Positions 25,154-34,638 of a DNA stretch of 53,532 nucleotides are shown here, piece by piece. Source of the stretch: Bacteroidales bacterium (lineage in GTDB: Bacteria; Bacteroidota; Bacteroidia; Bacteroidales; P3); assembly GCA_009785425.1 (NCBI GenBank), contig WQWI01000011.1:1-53532 (forward strand), given 5' to 3'. Position numbers and translations under genes: made by a program. The notes under the pieces were generated by a model. The model made no database searches. It had not been told where the DNA came from and worked only from the letters and a program-made list of their open reading frames with translations. The first letter of the stretch is position 1; each line of letters starts with the position of its first letter.

Positions 25154-26722
25154 TTATTGAGGGGCAATATAATCTCTTGGATTGCCTACTATTAGGTTGT
25201 TATGTAAAAGTTCTGAGCGAGGTATTTGCAACGTCCAGTTATTGCTACCCTGCGGAAGGATATAGATTTCAAAATCCGTGGTGGACGTATACAAACGATG
25301 TTCGAGTTGAAGCATGCCTTGTCTTCGCAGATCCCACCATCGTGTCGCTTCTTCGAAATTGAGTTCGCGTCTGCGTTCGTCCCATATAAAGTTTATTAAT
25401 GTTTGCCTGTTTGGGAAATGGGCAGGCGTTAAAGGCGCAAAGTCTGTAGTGCGAATGCGATTAACACGCAGTCTGTTAAGCAAGTCTATAGCTTCAGTAC
25501 TAACACCTGTTGCTCTTCGTGCATGGGCTTCTGCCAAATTCAGAAAGACTTCCACAGTTCTCCAGTTTTCGGCATAACCGGAAGATACCGATCTAAATTT
25601 CATAGGGAGATAATAGTGGTAAGTCCTTCCTTCCTCTGTAATGACATCACGTTCGAAAAAAGCCAATCGTCTCAAATCACTTTCCGTGAATAGCGACATT
25701 AGCGGCACATTCGGTGAAGGATAGTGCGGATGGGTTTGTGAAAGCGGACGCGAAGCCCTGAATCCAAATGTTGCCATTGTAAAAGAAGGACTTAGGAAAG
25801 GAAAAATAGCTCTGTTTCCTCCAAACGTGAATATGATTTCAGGGTTGTTTGCCAAATCAAACATAAAAAGACGGGTCGGAGTAGTCGTGTTCAGTCCGAA
25901 GTTTTCTTCAGGATAGTTATTCAGATCACGAATAGCAGAGAAATTTCTTATAAACTCTTCTCCCACACGTATTACATCGTCCCATTTTTCCTGAAAAAGG
26001 GCAACACGAGTTTGTAGTAACATCAATGCAGCCGGTCCTATAAGATGCCTATTTGTCGATACTTCCGCTCTTGCCATGTGATATTCCGCCCGAGCCAAAT
26101 CCTCTTCAATACGTTCGTAGATAAAGCCTATGCTTGATCGTGGGCGAGGCTGTCTGGTTATTTCCGGAGAATCTACCCATATAACACCGGGCATGTCGAG
26201 ATTTTCCGGAGACCAAGGAACGGCATACGTGTTGATGAGCCAAAAATAATTGAGTGCTCGAAGCGTGTATGCTTGTGCCGCCAAATGGTGAAACCGTCCG
26301 GTTTGTGCTTCGGTAAATTCCATGTAAGGCAGCCGGCTAATGATGAGGTTGCATCCGAGTATATTCCGATACCTTGCAGCCCAAAAGTTATCCGTTATCC
26401 GCTCCTCAATATCCACGTGCCAGCGGAATATATGCCTTCCTTCTCCACCGATAAAGTCAAAATTATCGTCAGTTGACACTTGTCCGGGACCCTTTTCAAG
26501 AGTACCCGTCTCCACATCATCTGTCATCAAAACAAACCATGCCAAATCGTTTGCAAATGTACGTGGATAGCCTTCGTTATAAAGTAATGGTATAAACTCC
26601 AAAACACTCGTTGGAATCAATAAGTCCCCAGATGTTTCCATAAGCCAGTCGTTGCACGAAGCAAAGCTAACCATGCTAAGACCTATTATCGTATTTTTCA
26701 AAACTCTCTTCATAGCAGTCAT
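25154..26722 (-). CDS. SusD/RagB-family nutrient-binding lipoprotein
   Basis: 522 residues. Lipoprotein signal ending SMVSFASC (Cys 23 from the first ATG; the in-frame MKRVLK at 26713 is the likelier start). Family features: NDWLMETSG opening, TPR-like helices, FHHLAAQAYTLRALNYFWLINTYAVPW segment (core RALNYFWLINTY), and the C-terminal RRRELNFEEATRWWDLRRQG. SusD proteins cap the SusC channel and bind the substrate. The start is 4 bases after the SusC stop. Sugar versus peptide preference cannot be read; no glycoside hydrolase is nearby. Confidence 0.95.
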   Translation of the reverse strand: MTAMKRVLKNTIIGLSMVSFASCNDWLMETSGDLLIPTSVLEFIPLLYNEGYPRTFANDLAWFVLMTDDVETGTLEKGPGQVSTDDNFDFIGGEGRHIFRWHVDIEERITDNFWAARYRNILGCNLIISRLPYMEFTEAQTGRFHHLAAQAYTLRALNYFWLINTYAVPWSPENLDMPGVIWVDSPEITRQPRPRSSIGFIYERIEEDLARAEYHMARAEVSTNRHLIGPAALMLLQTRVALFQEKWDDVIRVGEEFIRNFSAIRDLNNYPEENFGLNTTTPTRLFMFDLANNPEIIFTFGGNRAIFPFLSPSFTMATFGFRASRPLSQTHPHYPSPNVPLMSLFTESDLRRLAFFERDVITEEGRTYHYYLPMKFRSVSSGYAENWRTVEVFLNLAEAHARRATGVSTEAIDLLNRLRVNRIRTTDFAPLTPAHFPNRQTLINFIWDERRRELNFEEATRWWDLRRQGMLQLEHRLYTSTTDFEIYILPQGSNNWTLQIPRSELLHNNLIVGNPRDYIAPQ

Positions 26723-26726
26723 AGTT

Positions 26727-29700
26727 TTAGATATTCAAAGTTAAGCCAAACGTATAGGTCTGCAAATTTGGAATTCTTGCATTAGCACTCTCCGGATCAA
26801 CACCTTCCCATCTTCTGTCAGCAATGGTAAAAACGTTGAGGATTTGTATATTGATTCTCAAGCCGCTTACACCTAACCGCCTTGTTAAATCTCCTGTCAA
26901 ATCATACGACAAACGTATTGACCGCAGTTTCAGAAAATCCGCTCTCGCCACTTGTATATCGCTTAAATCGTAGAAAAAAGTAGGATGTGCAATAGACATA
27001 TTCGATTCTCCTGTTGCAATCAAATCAGGACGAGCATGAATAAGGTTATTCGAAAGTTCTCTATCAAAGAGTGCCGGAATATTGGTGTGTTGTTCGTCTC
27101 CGGGCTGTCTCCAGCCTTGGAGATGTCTGACCGAAACATTTCTCATCGGATTAAATACTTCTGCAGCATCACCATAGACTCTCGGCAAACGCCTAACATT
27201 ACCGACATTGTATGTAAATGCCAGTGTTAGATTAAGCCGTCTTCTAAAGGACGTATTGATATCGAAACCTCCGTATAGTGTGGGAAATATACTTCCCGAA
27301 TAAACTAATCTCATCATGTCAGGATTTCCCCTTACGACTTTTCGTCCATCTGCTGCATAAAACAACGGGAAGCCATTTTCTGCACATAAGCCTGCAAATT
27401 GAAATGAGTGCAGAGCTCCTGCCGAAAGACCTTCAACAGCAAGTGTGCCTGAAAGTAACCTGCCAAGTGCTTCTTCATCCGAAAATGCATCTCCATCACC
27501 AAGTAGAATTTCATTCATATTGCGTCCGAAGTTCATTCCCAAACTGAGCATCCAATTTCTGTTATCTACAAACGTATATTGCAAAAAGCCGTCCATTCCA
27601 CGGTTGACCATTTCTCCTGCGTTGAAGAAGAGCACTCCACGCCCGGTATGTGTCGGAACAACTCTGCTCATGATCAAATCCTCAGTAAATCTTCCGTACA
27701 CATCTATTCCGCCTCTCAAACGTCCTCTGAAAAGTGTAAAATCCAAAGCAACATTCCACGAAGATGTTCGCTCCCAACGTAATTCAGGATTTGGTAATCT
27801 AACAATTTCATGCATCTCAAGAAGACTTCTGGGATCACGTCCGGCGAATCTCGTAACTAAATTTGGAGTTAAATGGTCGTGTATATTGCCCTGCAAACCG
27901 TAAGAAGCTCGAAGCGAAAGGAGATCAACCCATCCAACACTTCTCATAAAATTTTCTCCGCTGATGTTCCATCTTCCGGAAACCATCCATGTGGGTAGCC
28001 AACGGTATCTTGGATCTGAGCCAAACTTGTTGGAACCATCCGAGCGAATACTGGCATTGAATACGTATCTTCCTTGGTAACTGTAGCTGAATGTTCCCAT
28101 GAACGAGGCAACATTTGCGATACTGTTTGTAATGGTTGGGTTTAATCCAACTTCATTTAAAAAACTCTCTGTACGTACAGGCATAAACACCTCGCCCCAC
28201 AGAGGATTCCAACCCCATCCTGTGATGTTTTCCCCCCTAAATCTACTGGATCTCGCTTCAAATGCAGCGAAAGCGGTTACTGAGTGAACACGGTTAAATG
28301 TTTCGCGATATTCGAGAGCATTTCGTATGGTCCAGTTTATGGCATTTGTATTGTTTAATGTCAAGATACCACCAATAGGTAACCTCGAAGCATGGAATTC
28401 AGGCCACATCTCATCAAACATGCCATAGTCATATCCACGTACATTCGCGACAGCATTTGATCGCTCTGTTGCCCAAGTTCTGCGACGTGAATTGCTTATA
28501 CTATAAGAGAATGTCCCTCTATACTCTAAGCCTCGAATAGTTTGGGATCTTGCAGCCAAAGAGATTAGGGACTCAAAACGGTCAACATCCGCACTACTGC
28601 CTGTATTCCGTATTTCCTCTAAAATATTGTGGCTAATAGGGAGACGAGGTTGATGAAGTGCAGCTCTATTTATATATCTGTGATAAGATCCATCTTCATT
28701 AAGAAGCGGCATTGTACGAGTTGTATTGAAGGCATAGTCGAATGGATTAACACCGTGAGCATAACCAATATTTGTACTTGTACTATAGCGAAGCGTTCCA
28801 CTCACATCAAACCTTTGACCAAATCCTGCATCGAATCGTCCCATAAAGTTGAAGCGTTCACTTTGCGAACCTATGGCACCGCCTCGTTCATCGCTATAGC
28901 CTGCGGAGAAAAAATATCTAACGTCTTCTGTTCCTCCGGAAATAGCAAGCCTGTGCGACTGTGAAATGTCGGTAGTAAATAGTTCTCTAAACCAATCCGT
29001 ATTGCGAACTTGCATTTCCGATACCATTTGTTCAAACTCTTCTTGCGTAATCTGCTTTGTCATAAGCAATTGCAACGCTCCTTCGTAAGTAGAGCCGATG
29101 GGAATCCTATCATAATTTATTCTTGATTGGACAATCTCTCTTGAGAGTTGTACACGCTGTTGAGAATTCATACGATCAAAATTGCGGAAAGACGGGCGTT
29201 GTCTGATACTCATGGTTCCAGAGTATTCCACCCTTGCCGGACCGGGTGCACCTCTTCGAGTGGTAATAACAATTACTCCGTTTGCTGCTCTAACACCGTA
29301 GATGGCCGTAGCAGAGGCATCTCTCAAAACAGTGATGCTTTCTATATCTTGCGGATTCAAGCCGGCAATAGCATTTCCGATAAGGTATGCCGCATCTGCA
29401 CTATTGATTTCGGACGCATCGAAAGGCACGGCTTGTTCAATGATAACACCATCAACCACCCAAAGAGGTGCGGCATTACTGGAAAGTGTAGCATTGCCAC
29501 GAATACGTATTTGTGCAGCTTCGCCCGGCTCACCGGATGTCAGAGCCACCGACATTCCCGGTACAGCTCCTTGCAACATAGCATCAATTGAGGAAACTCC
29601 GGAAAGAATAATGTTTTCAGGGTCGAGCGTAAAAGTTGAACCGGCTGTTTCGTGAGGTCGCAAGCGTTGAAACCCTGTAATCACTACAGCATCGAGCATT

Positions 29701-30347
29701 TCTGCAGATGAATACATTCTAACATTCATTCGTCCACCTACTACAACAGGAACTTCAAGAGTTTCATAACCCAACATAGAAAATACGAGCACAGTCTCTG
29801 CAGAAGGAACCATTATTGTGAAATCCCCATCAATAGACGTAGTTGTACCTGTAGTGGTCCCTCTTATAGCCACCGTAGCAAACGGAAGCGTTTCGCGTGT
29901 AGCATCACTAATTACTCGCCCTGTAATTTGCTGTGGTTGCGCTCTGGTAGGCGGAGGCGGAGCAACAGCTACAGGTGGTGTCTCTCTTTTCACGGACAAC
30001 ACAATGTTGTTTCCTTGCACGTGAAACTCCAGATTACTTCCCTGAAGTAAGAGGTTTAGCGTAGCTTCCACAGTTCGTTCTGCTTGGGGCAGATTTACGA
30101 ATTTCGTTGCATCTACCTCGCTGGGGAGGGCTATTTGGAAGTTAGCGCTCCTGCCTAAGGCAAACAATGCTTCTCTCAACAGCTCGTTTGTAAAACCGAT
30201 CGTTACAAGTTGTGTACGGATATCGTTATCTGCTTGTGTCTGTGCCTGAGCTGTGTACGCCTGCATAAAAATGAAGATGATAATACAACACAACTTCACC
30301 GGTGAAAACAAATACGTTTCAATAAGGCTGCCTCTATAACTCTGCAT
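26727..30347 (-). CDS. SusC/RagA TonB-dependent outer-membrane transporter with STN signalling domain
   Basis: 1206 residues. Signal peptide ending YTAQAQ, an STN domain (about 45-120, secretin/TonB N-terminal) that contacts the FecR anti-sigma, a carboxypeptidase-regulatory-like beta domain (about 140-215), the plug with the LQGAVPGMSVALTSGEPG and IRIRGNATLSS SusC signatures, and a 22-strand-type barrel ending in the aromatic strand YTFGLTLNI. The STN domain together with the ECF sigma/FecR pair upstream predicts that substrate binding induces the operon. SusD follows directly. Confidence 0.96.
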   Translation of the reverse strand: MQSYRGSLIETYLFSPVKLCCIIIFIFMQAYTAQAQTQADNDIRTQLVTIGFTNELLREALFALGRSANFQIALPSEVDATKFVNLPQAERTVEATLNLLLQGSNLEFHVQGNNIVLSVKRETPPVAVAPPPPTRAQPQQITGRVISDATRETLPFATVAIRGTTTGTTTSIDGDFTIMVPSAETVLVFSMLGYETLEVPVVVGGRMNVRMYSSAEMLDAVVITGFQRLRPHETAGSTFTLDPENIILSGVSSIDAMLQGAVPGMSVALTSGEPGEAAQIRIRGNATLSSNAAPLWVVDGVIIEQAVPFDASEINSADAAYLIGNAIAGLNPQDIESITVLRDASATAIYGVRAANGVIVITTRRGAPGPARVEYSGTMSIRQRPSFRNFDRMNSQQRVQLSREIVQSRINYDRIPIGSTYEGALQLLMTKQITQEEFEQMVSEMQVRNTDWFRELFTTDISQSHRLAISGGTEDVRYFFSAGYSDERGGAIGSQSERFNFMGRFDAGFGQRFDVSGTLRYSTSTNIGYAHGVNPFDYAFNTTRTMPLLNEDGSYHRYINRAALHQPRLPISHNILEEIRNTGSSADVDRFESLISLAARSQTIRGLEYRGTFSYSISNSRRRTWATERSNAVANVRGYDYGMFDEMWPEFHASRLPIGGILTLNNTNAINWTIRNALEYRETFNRVHSVTAFAAFEARSSRFRGENITGWGWNPLWGEVFMPVRTESFLNEVGLNPTITNSIANVASFMGTFSYSYQGRYVFNASIRSDGSNKFGSDPRYRWLPTWMVSGRWNISGENFMRSVGWVDLLSLRASYGLQGNIHDHLTPNLVTRFAGRDPRSLLEMHEIVRLPNPELRWERTSSWNVALDFTLFRGRLRGGIDVYGRFTEDLIMSRVVPTHTGRGVLFFNAGEMVNRGMDGFLQYTFVDNRNWMLSLGMNFGRNMNEILLGDGDAFSDEEALGRLLSGTLAVEGLSAGALHSFQFAGLCAENGFPLFYAADGRKVVRGNPDMMRLVYSGSIFPTLYGGFDINTSFRRRLNLTLAFTYNVGNVRRLPRVYGDAAEVFNPMRNVSVRHLQGWRQPGDEQHTNIPALFDRELSNNLIHARPDLIATGESNMSIAHPTFFYDLSDIQVARADFLKLRSIRLSYDLTGDLTRRLGVSGLRINIQILNVFTIADRRWEGVDPESANARIPNLQTYTFGLTLNI

Positions 30348-30374
30348 AGCATTTGGTTTTTTTTGGTTATTTAG

Positions 30375-31388
30375 TTATCTCATACGTTTTATCGTATAGG
30401 TATTTCCATCGAACGTATGAGTGGCTTGTTGCGTGGCACACAAAAGCCTCAACAACACATCTATAGGTTCGCGACTGTCCAACAGTGCATCAATTCGTCT
30501 TTGCCTCAGCTCTTCATCTTGAAATACGATATTAACACCATTTCTAACGGCAAGATCTTGTGCAATATCACCAAAAAGCATATTGCGGAAAATCAGAAGA
30601 GGTGATTGCAAAGCCTCTATTTCTATCACGTCCGCTATCATGTCCACTTCTATCGCTTCCATTTGGAAAACATCGAATTCGAAACCGTAAGTAAATTGTT
30701 GGTTGGCCTCCAAAATAGCAAACAACTCTTTGCCATCTTCTACTTTCACTTTTCCTTCTGCTACGGTTACTGTCATTGATGTTTCGCCGGGTATTGCCGT
30801 AATGGAAAAAGACGTTCCGAGAGCAGTTGTTCTTACTCGTCCGGTGTGAATAATAAATGGCTTGTTGGGATTGTGGGCGATATCAAAAAAAGCTTCTCCT
30901 TCAAGCGTAACTTCTCGTGTATTTCCAGTGAAGCTATTCTTTTTGATTAATCGGCTGCCACTTCTTAGTGTTACGGTACTGCCGTCCGACAATACAACTC
31001 TCGACGGCATATCCTGTGAATCTAAAATTTCTACAATTTCTGCTTCTGTGTGACTCGGGCTAATGGTTTGTAGAAATAGGTAGGCGGAAAGCCCCAGCAA
31101 AGGTAGCAATAAAATAGCGGCACAACGATAGAAAAATTGCATAAACGCCAATTTCTTGTTGGAATCTGCTTCTATTTGTCGCCTAATACGGTCGAAAACA
31201 TGTTCGCGGTTTATTCTGTTAAAATCTTCCGAACATTCTTGCCAATGTTGTTGCATCCATTTGCTAATACATTCATCCTCTCGCTCGTTTCCAAGTAGGG
31301 AAATGATTTCGTGCAGTTCTTTTGTTGAGAGCTGCGCGTTATCACAAAACTTATCAAGTAGCGTGAATAGCCTTTTTTCGTTTTTCAT
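30375..31388 (-). CDS. FecR-family anti-sigma factor
   Basis: 337 residues. A cytoplasmic N-terminal helical domain (1-82), one membrane segment (about 86-107, YRCAAILLLPLLGLSAYLFL), a periplasmic FecR domain (LSDGSTVTLRSGSRL, VTLEGEAFFDI, VRTTALGTSFSI) and a C-terminal DUF4974/STN-interacting segment (PLLIFRNMLFGDIAQDLAVRNGV). It holds the neighbouring ECF sigma until the SusC STN domain signals. A promoter-like TGTCAC-N18-CGTATA lies in the 128-bp gap upstream. Confidence 0.94.
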   Translation of the reverse strand: MKNEKRLFTLLDKFCDNAQLSTKELHEIISLLGNEREDECISKWMQQHWQECSEDFNRINREHVFDRIRRQIEADSNKKLAFMQFFYRCAAILLLPLLGLSAYLFLQTISPSHTEAEIVEILDSQDMPSRVVLSDGSTVTLRSGSRLIKKNSFTGNTREVTLEGEAFFDIAHNPNKPFIIHTGRVRTTALGTSFSITAIPGETSMTVTVAEGKVKVEDGKELFAILEANQQFTYGFEFDVFQMEAIEVDMIADVIEIEALQSPLLIFRNMLFGDIAQDLAVRNGVNIVFQDEELRQRRIDALLDSREPIDVLLRLLCATQQATHTFDGNTYTIKRMR

Positions 31389-31442
31389 TTTTGTATGGTG
31401 AATAATCTATTTTTCGTTTATAGCGTCTTTACATGTGATAAA

Positions 31443-31472
31443 TATACGAACGAAACGGCACTTTCCGTGACA
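31443..31472 (-). promoter_or_regulatory. Candidate ECF-type promoter of the fecR-susCD operon
   Basis: On the minus strand CCACCTGTCAC is followed after 18 bases by CGTATA, about 55 bases before the fecR ATG. It resembles the TGTAAC-N17-CGTC promoters at 41906, 43475 and 46108, whose middle copy shares the CCACCTGT lead-in. A single copy, so the call is tentative. Confidence 0.35.
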
Positions 31473-31516
31473 GGTGGAATGAAAAAAAAACAAAAAAATA
31501 AGAAATGCTCTAAAAA

Positions 31517-32125
31517 TCAGATTTCTAAAATCGAAAAAAATGTAATCAGCGGAAGAGTGACAGCCCAAAGCTCTTTTCCAAGTCGCTCGCGAAGATAATT
31601 TAGAGTGCGGCGAATTTGAGTGTCCACTGTGTTTTCCGAGATGCTGAGTTGTTTAGCAATTTCTTTGTAAGACAATTCCTGTTCGTAGCGTAGTTTGAAA
31701 ATTTCGCGACGGCGTTGGGGGATATTGGCCAACAAACTATCAACATATTTTTTCAAATCTTCGTGAATCAGCGGTATTTCGTCCTTTTCGTCACCTTTAG
31801 AGATATTGAGCAACTGTTTTTCGAGAAGTAATCTACGGGCTTTTTGACGCAATACATCAAGTGCACAGTTCTTTGCAATTTGAAAAACATATGCATCGGG
31901 CGAAAGGTCGGGATCAATCGCGGTTCTGTTTTCCCAAATTTTCACAAAAACAACTTGCAATAATTCCTCAACTTCCTCATGCGAACGGAGCATCTTATAC
32001 AAAAAACCATATATGCGTTTTTCGTAGATGTAGAAAAACTGACGAAAAGCCTCTTGGCTTCCTTTGCTTATCGCAAGAAATAGTGCCTTATGAGGGAGCT
32101 GATTTTCGTCGTTGTAAAGTTGCAT
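31517..32125 (-). CDS. ECF sigma factor paired with FecR
   Basis: 202 residues. Region 2 (EAFRQFFYIYEKRIYGFLYKML, EEVEELLQVVFVKIWENR, AYVFQIAKNCALDVLRQKAR) and region 4 (LANIPQRRREIFKLRYEQELSYKEIAKQLSISENTVDTQI) are complete. Sigma-70 family, group 4, Bacteroidetes FecR-type. It begins 26 bases after the murF-alr stop, so basal expression may come from read-through, with fecR-susCD driven from the downstream gap. Confidence 0.94.
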   Translation of the reverse strand: MQLYNDENQLPHKALFLAISKGSQEAFRQFFYIYEKRIYGFLYKMLRSHEEVEELLQVVFVKIWENRTAIDPDLSPDAYVFQIAKNCALDVLRQKARRLLLEKQLLNISKGDEKDEIPLIHEDLKKYVDSLLANIPQRRREIFKLRYEQELSYKEIAKQLSISENTVDTQIRRTLNYLRERLGKELWAVTLPLITFFSILEI

Positions 32126-32151
32126 TTGGATGTTTTTTCAGATGACCAATA

Positions 32152-34638
32152 TTATTCTTGATAGTAAACTCGTTTAACTCGCCTCGAAATCCCTGTGAGA
32201 ATTTCATAGGGAATAGTACCACACTTTTTGGCAATGTCTTGAATCGGCGTTTTGTTTCCGAACACTTCCACTTCATCACCCTCTTCTGCCGGAACACCCG
32301 TCAAATCTATCATACACATGTCCATACACACACTTCCGATAATCGGAACTTGATGCTCGCCAACCCACACTGAGCCGTTTCCGTTTCCTAATTTTCGACT
32401 TAATCCATCGGCATAACCAATGGCAACCACGCCAACTTTTGTGGCAGTTTTAGCCTTGAACCCTCGACTGTAACCAACGGTTTCGTTCGGCAAAATCGTT
32501 CTGATTTGCGAAATCGTGGATTTCAGTGTGCTCACATTTTGCAACAACTTTTGTTCGCTTTCATCATAACCTACGCCATACAGCCCAATGCCAATTCTAA
32601 CCATATCAAATTGTGCTTCGGGAAACCTTGAAACACCTGCCGAATTGAGAATATGCCGCAAAATCGGATAGCCCAATTCTTGCGTTAAAAACTCGCTTAT
32701 TGTTGTAAATTTTTCAATTTGCGAACACGTAAACTCGTCCAAATTCGGGTCTTCCGAACCTGCTAAATGTGAAAAAATCGAACGTACCTTGATACGTTTT
32801 TCGGTGTTTAAAATCTGAACAAGCTTATGCAAATCATTTTCTAAAAAACCCAGTCGATGCATGCCAGTGTCCACTTCCAAGTGAATGTGAATTTGAGAAA
32901 TATCAGGGGTTTCGGCAAGCTTTTGAATTAAAAAATCTAATGTTCGAAAATTGTAAATCTCCGGCTCCAAATTAAATCGCAACATTTTTTCTATTGCGAT
33001 TTTTTCGGGATTCATTACCATAATCGGCAATGTAATTCCAAAATTTCGCAATTCAACACCTTCGTCAGCATAAGCAACCGTGAGATAATCCACGTTGTTG
33101 AACTGTAAAAAATTCGAAATCTCAAAACTTCCGCTACCGTACGAAAATGCTTTGACCATTGACATAATTTTCGTTGTTGGCTTGATTTTCGAACGATAGT
33201 AGTTCAGATTATACTGCATCGCATTTAGGTCGATTTCCAATCTTGTTTCGTGCGATTTTTGTTTCAAAAAATTGTTGATTTTCTCAAATTCAAATACGCG
33301 TGCACCTTTTAGCAAAATTGTTTCATGATTCAGCGACGAAAAATCAAAATTTTGTAAAAATGTTGCAGTATCCGAAAAAAAATCTTTTTCGATTGTGAAA
33401 TGTTTGGCTTGTGCAGATATAGCAGAACCAATACCGATAAGTCTATCGACTTTTTTTTGTTCCAAAAGTTTCGCAATGTCTTGGTACAAGCCGGACTCGG
33501 TGCGTCCGTGTTGTAACATATCCGATAGAACAACTGTGCGTTTCTTGTGTTGCTTTTGCTGTGATAAAAAATCCAAAGCAATCGTCAACGAACTGAAATC
33601 CGAACTGTAACTATCGTTAATTATCGAGCAATGATTGATACCCTCTTGCAATTCCAAACGCATTTCGAGTGGCGATAAATTTTTGATGTGCATCGCAATT
33701 TTTTCGTTAGGAATTTTCAACAGCAACGCACAAGCCCAGCAGTGTATAAGGTTTTCGACCGATGCACAATCTTGAAAGGGAATCCGAATTTGAATCGTTT
33801 CATCGTTGTAAATCGCCGTAAGTAAAGTTTCGGAGCCAATTTTTTCCTCAGATTGAATAAATAAGTTCACATTTCGAAAACTTCGCCCCCACGTGAAAAA
33901 TTTTGTGTTTTGAAAATATTCCGATGCCTTTATTTGTTCTTTGATTTCAGTATGATCAGCACAATAGATAAGACGTTCGGCTTTGGAAAACAACTTTAAT
34001 TTTTCCGAAATTTTTTGTGCTCGATTCAAAAAGCCTTCGTCGTGCGCACTTCCGATCATGGTAAAAATTCCGATAGTCGGCTGAATAATTTTTTGCAAGT
34101 TTTCCATCTCGCCCGGCTCGGAAATTCCGGCTTCAAAAATCCCGATCTCATGCGTTTCGTTTATTTCCCATACCGAAAGCGGAACACCGATTTGACTGTT
34201 GTAACTCTTCGGATTTCGAACCACATTGAAAAACGGGTCGAGTAAAATAGATAGCCATTCTTTAACCATAGTTTTACCGTTGCTTCCTGTAATTCCAACA
34301 ATGGGAATTTGGAATTTCTGACGATGATACATGGCTAATTTTTGCAACGCATCAAGAGAATTTTTCACAACCAAAAACACTACGTTTTCAGGAATGGAGA
34401 AATCCGGAAATTGCTCAACCACAAAGCATTTCACGTCTTTTTCAAGCAGATTCGGAATATATTTGTGGCCATCGTTTTTCGCAGTTTTCAGTGCAAAGAA
34501 TAGAGTGTTTTTAGTTGTTGAAATTTTTCGACTATCAATACAAATATCCGTTATTTCCGAGTTTTGAAAGTTTTTCGGAAACGGCTCGGCATTCAAAATT
34601 TGAACAATTTCGGCGATATTAAAATGCCTGAAATTCAT
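32152..34638 (-). CDS. Fused UDP-MurNAc-tripeptide:D-Ala-D-Ala ligase / alanine racemase
   Basis: 828 residues. MurF half (about 1-455) has the Mur ligase ATP loop GITGSNGKTMVKEW (115-123), NPKSYNSQIGVPLSVW, and the DSYSSDFSSLTIALDFL segment. The alanine racemase half (about 460-828) has the PLP lysine in MVKAFSYG (near 493), HRLGFLEND, SHLAGSEDP, RIGIGLYG and the GYADGLSR and VPIIGSVCMDMCMID signatures. The fusion is standard in Bacteroidetes; it couples D-Ala formation to the last cytoplasmic step of peptidoglycan stem synthesis. Its start overlaps the PdxA-like gene by 20 bases. Confidence 0.95.
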   Translation of the reverse strand: MNFRHFNIAEIVQILNAEPFPKNFQNSEITDICIDSRKISTTKNTLFFALKTAKNDGHKYIPNLLEKDVKCFVVEQFPDFSIPENVVFLVVKNSLDALQKLAMYHRQKFQIPIVGITGSNGKTMVKEWLSILLDPFFNVVRNPKSYNSQIGVPLSVWEINETHEIGIFEAGISEPGEMENLQKIIQPTIGIFTMIGSAHDEGFLNRAQKISEKLKLFSKAERLIYCADHTEIKEQIKASEYFQNTKFFTWGRSFRNVNLFIQSEEKIGSETLLTAIYNDETIQIRIPFQDCASVENLIHCWACALLLKIPNEKIAMHIKNLSPLEMRLELQEGINHCSIINDSYSSDFSSLTIALDFLSQQKQHKKRTVVLSDMLQHGRTESGLYQDIAKLLEQKKVDRLIGIGSAISAQAKHFTIEKDFFSDTATFLQNFDFSSLNHETILLKGARVFEFEKINNFLKQKSHETRLEIDLNAMQYNLNYYRSKIKPTTKIMSMVKAFSYGSGSFEISNFLQFNNVDYLTVAYADEGVELRNFGITLPIMVMNPEKIAIEKMLRFNLEPEIYNFRTLDFLIQKLAETPDISQIHIHLEVDTGMHRLGFLENDLHKLVQILNTEKRIKVRSIFSHLAGSEDPNLDEFTCSQIEKFTTISEFLTQELGYPILRHILNSAGVSRFPEAQFDMVRIGIGLYGVGYDESEQKLLQNVSTLKSTISQIRTILPNETVGYSRGFKAKTATKVGVVAIGYADGLSRKLGNGNGSVWVGEHQVPIIGSVCMDMCMIDLTGVPAEEGDEVEVFGNKTPIQDIAKKCGTIPYEILTGISRRVKRVYYQE

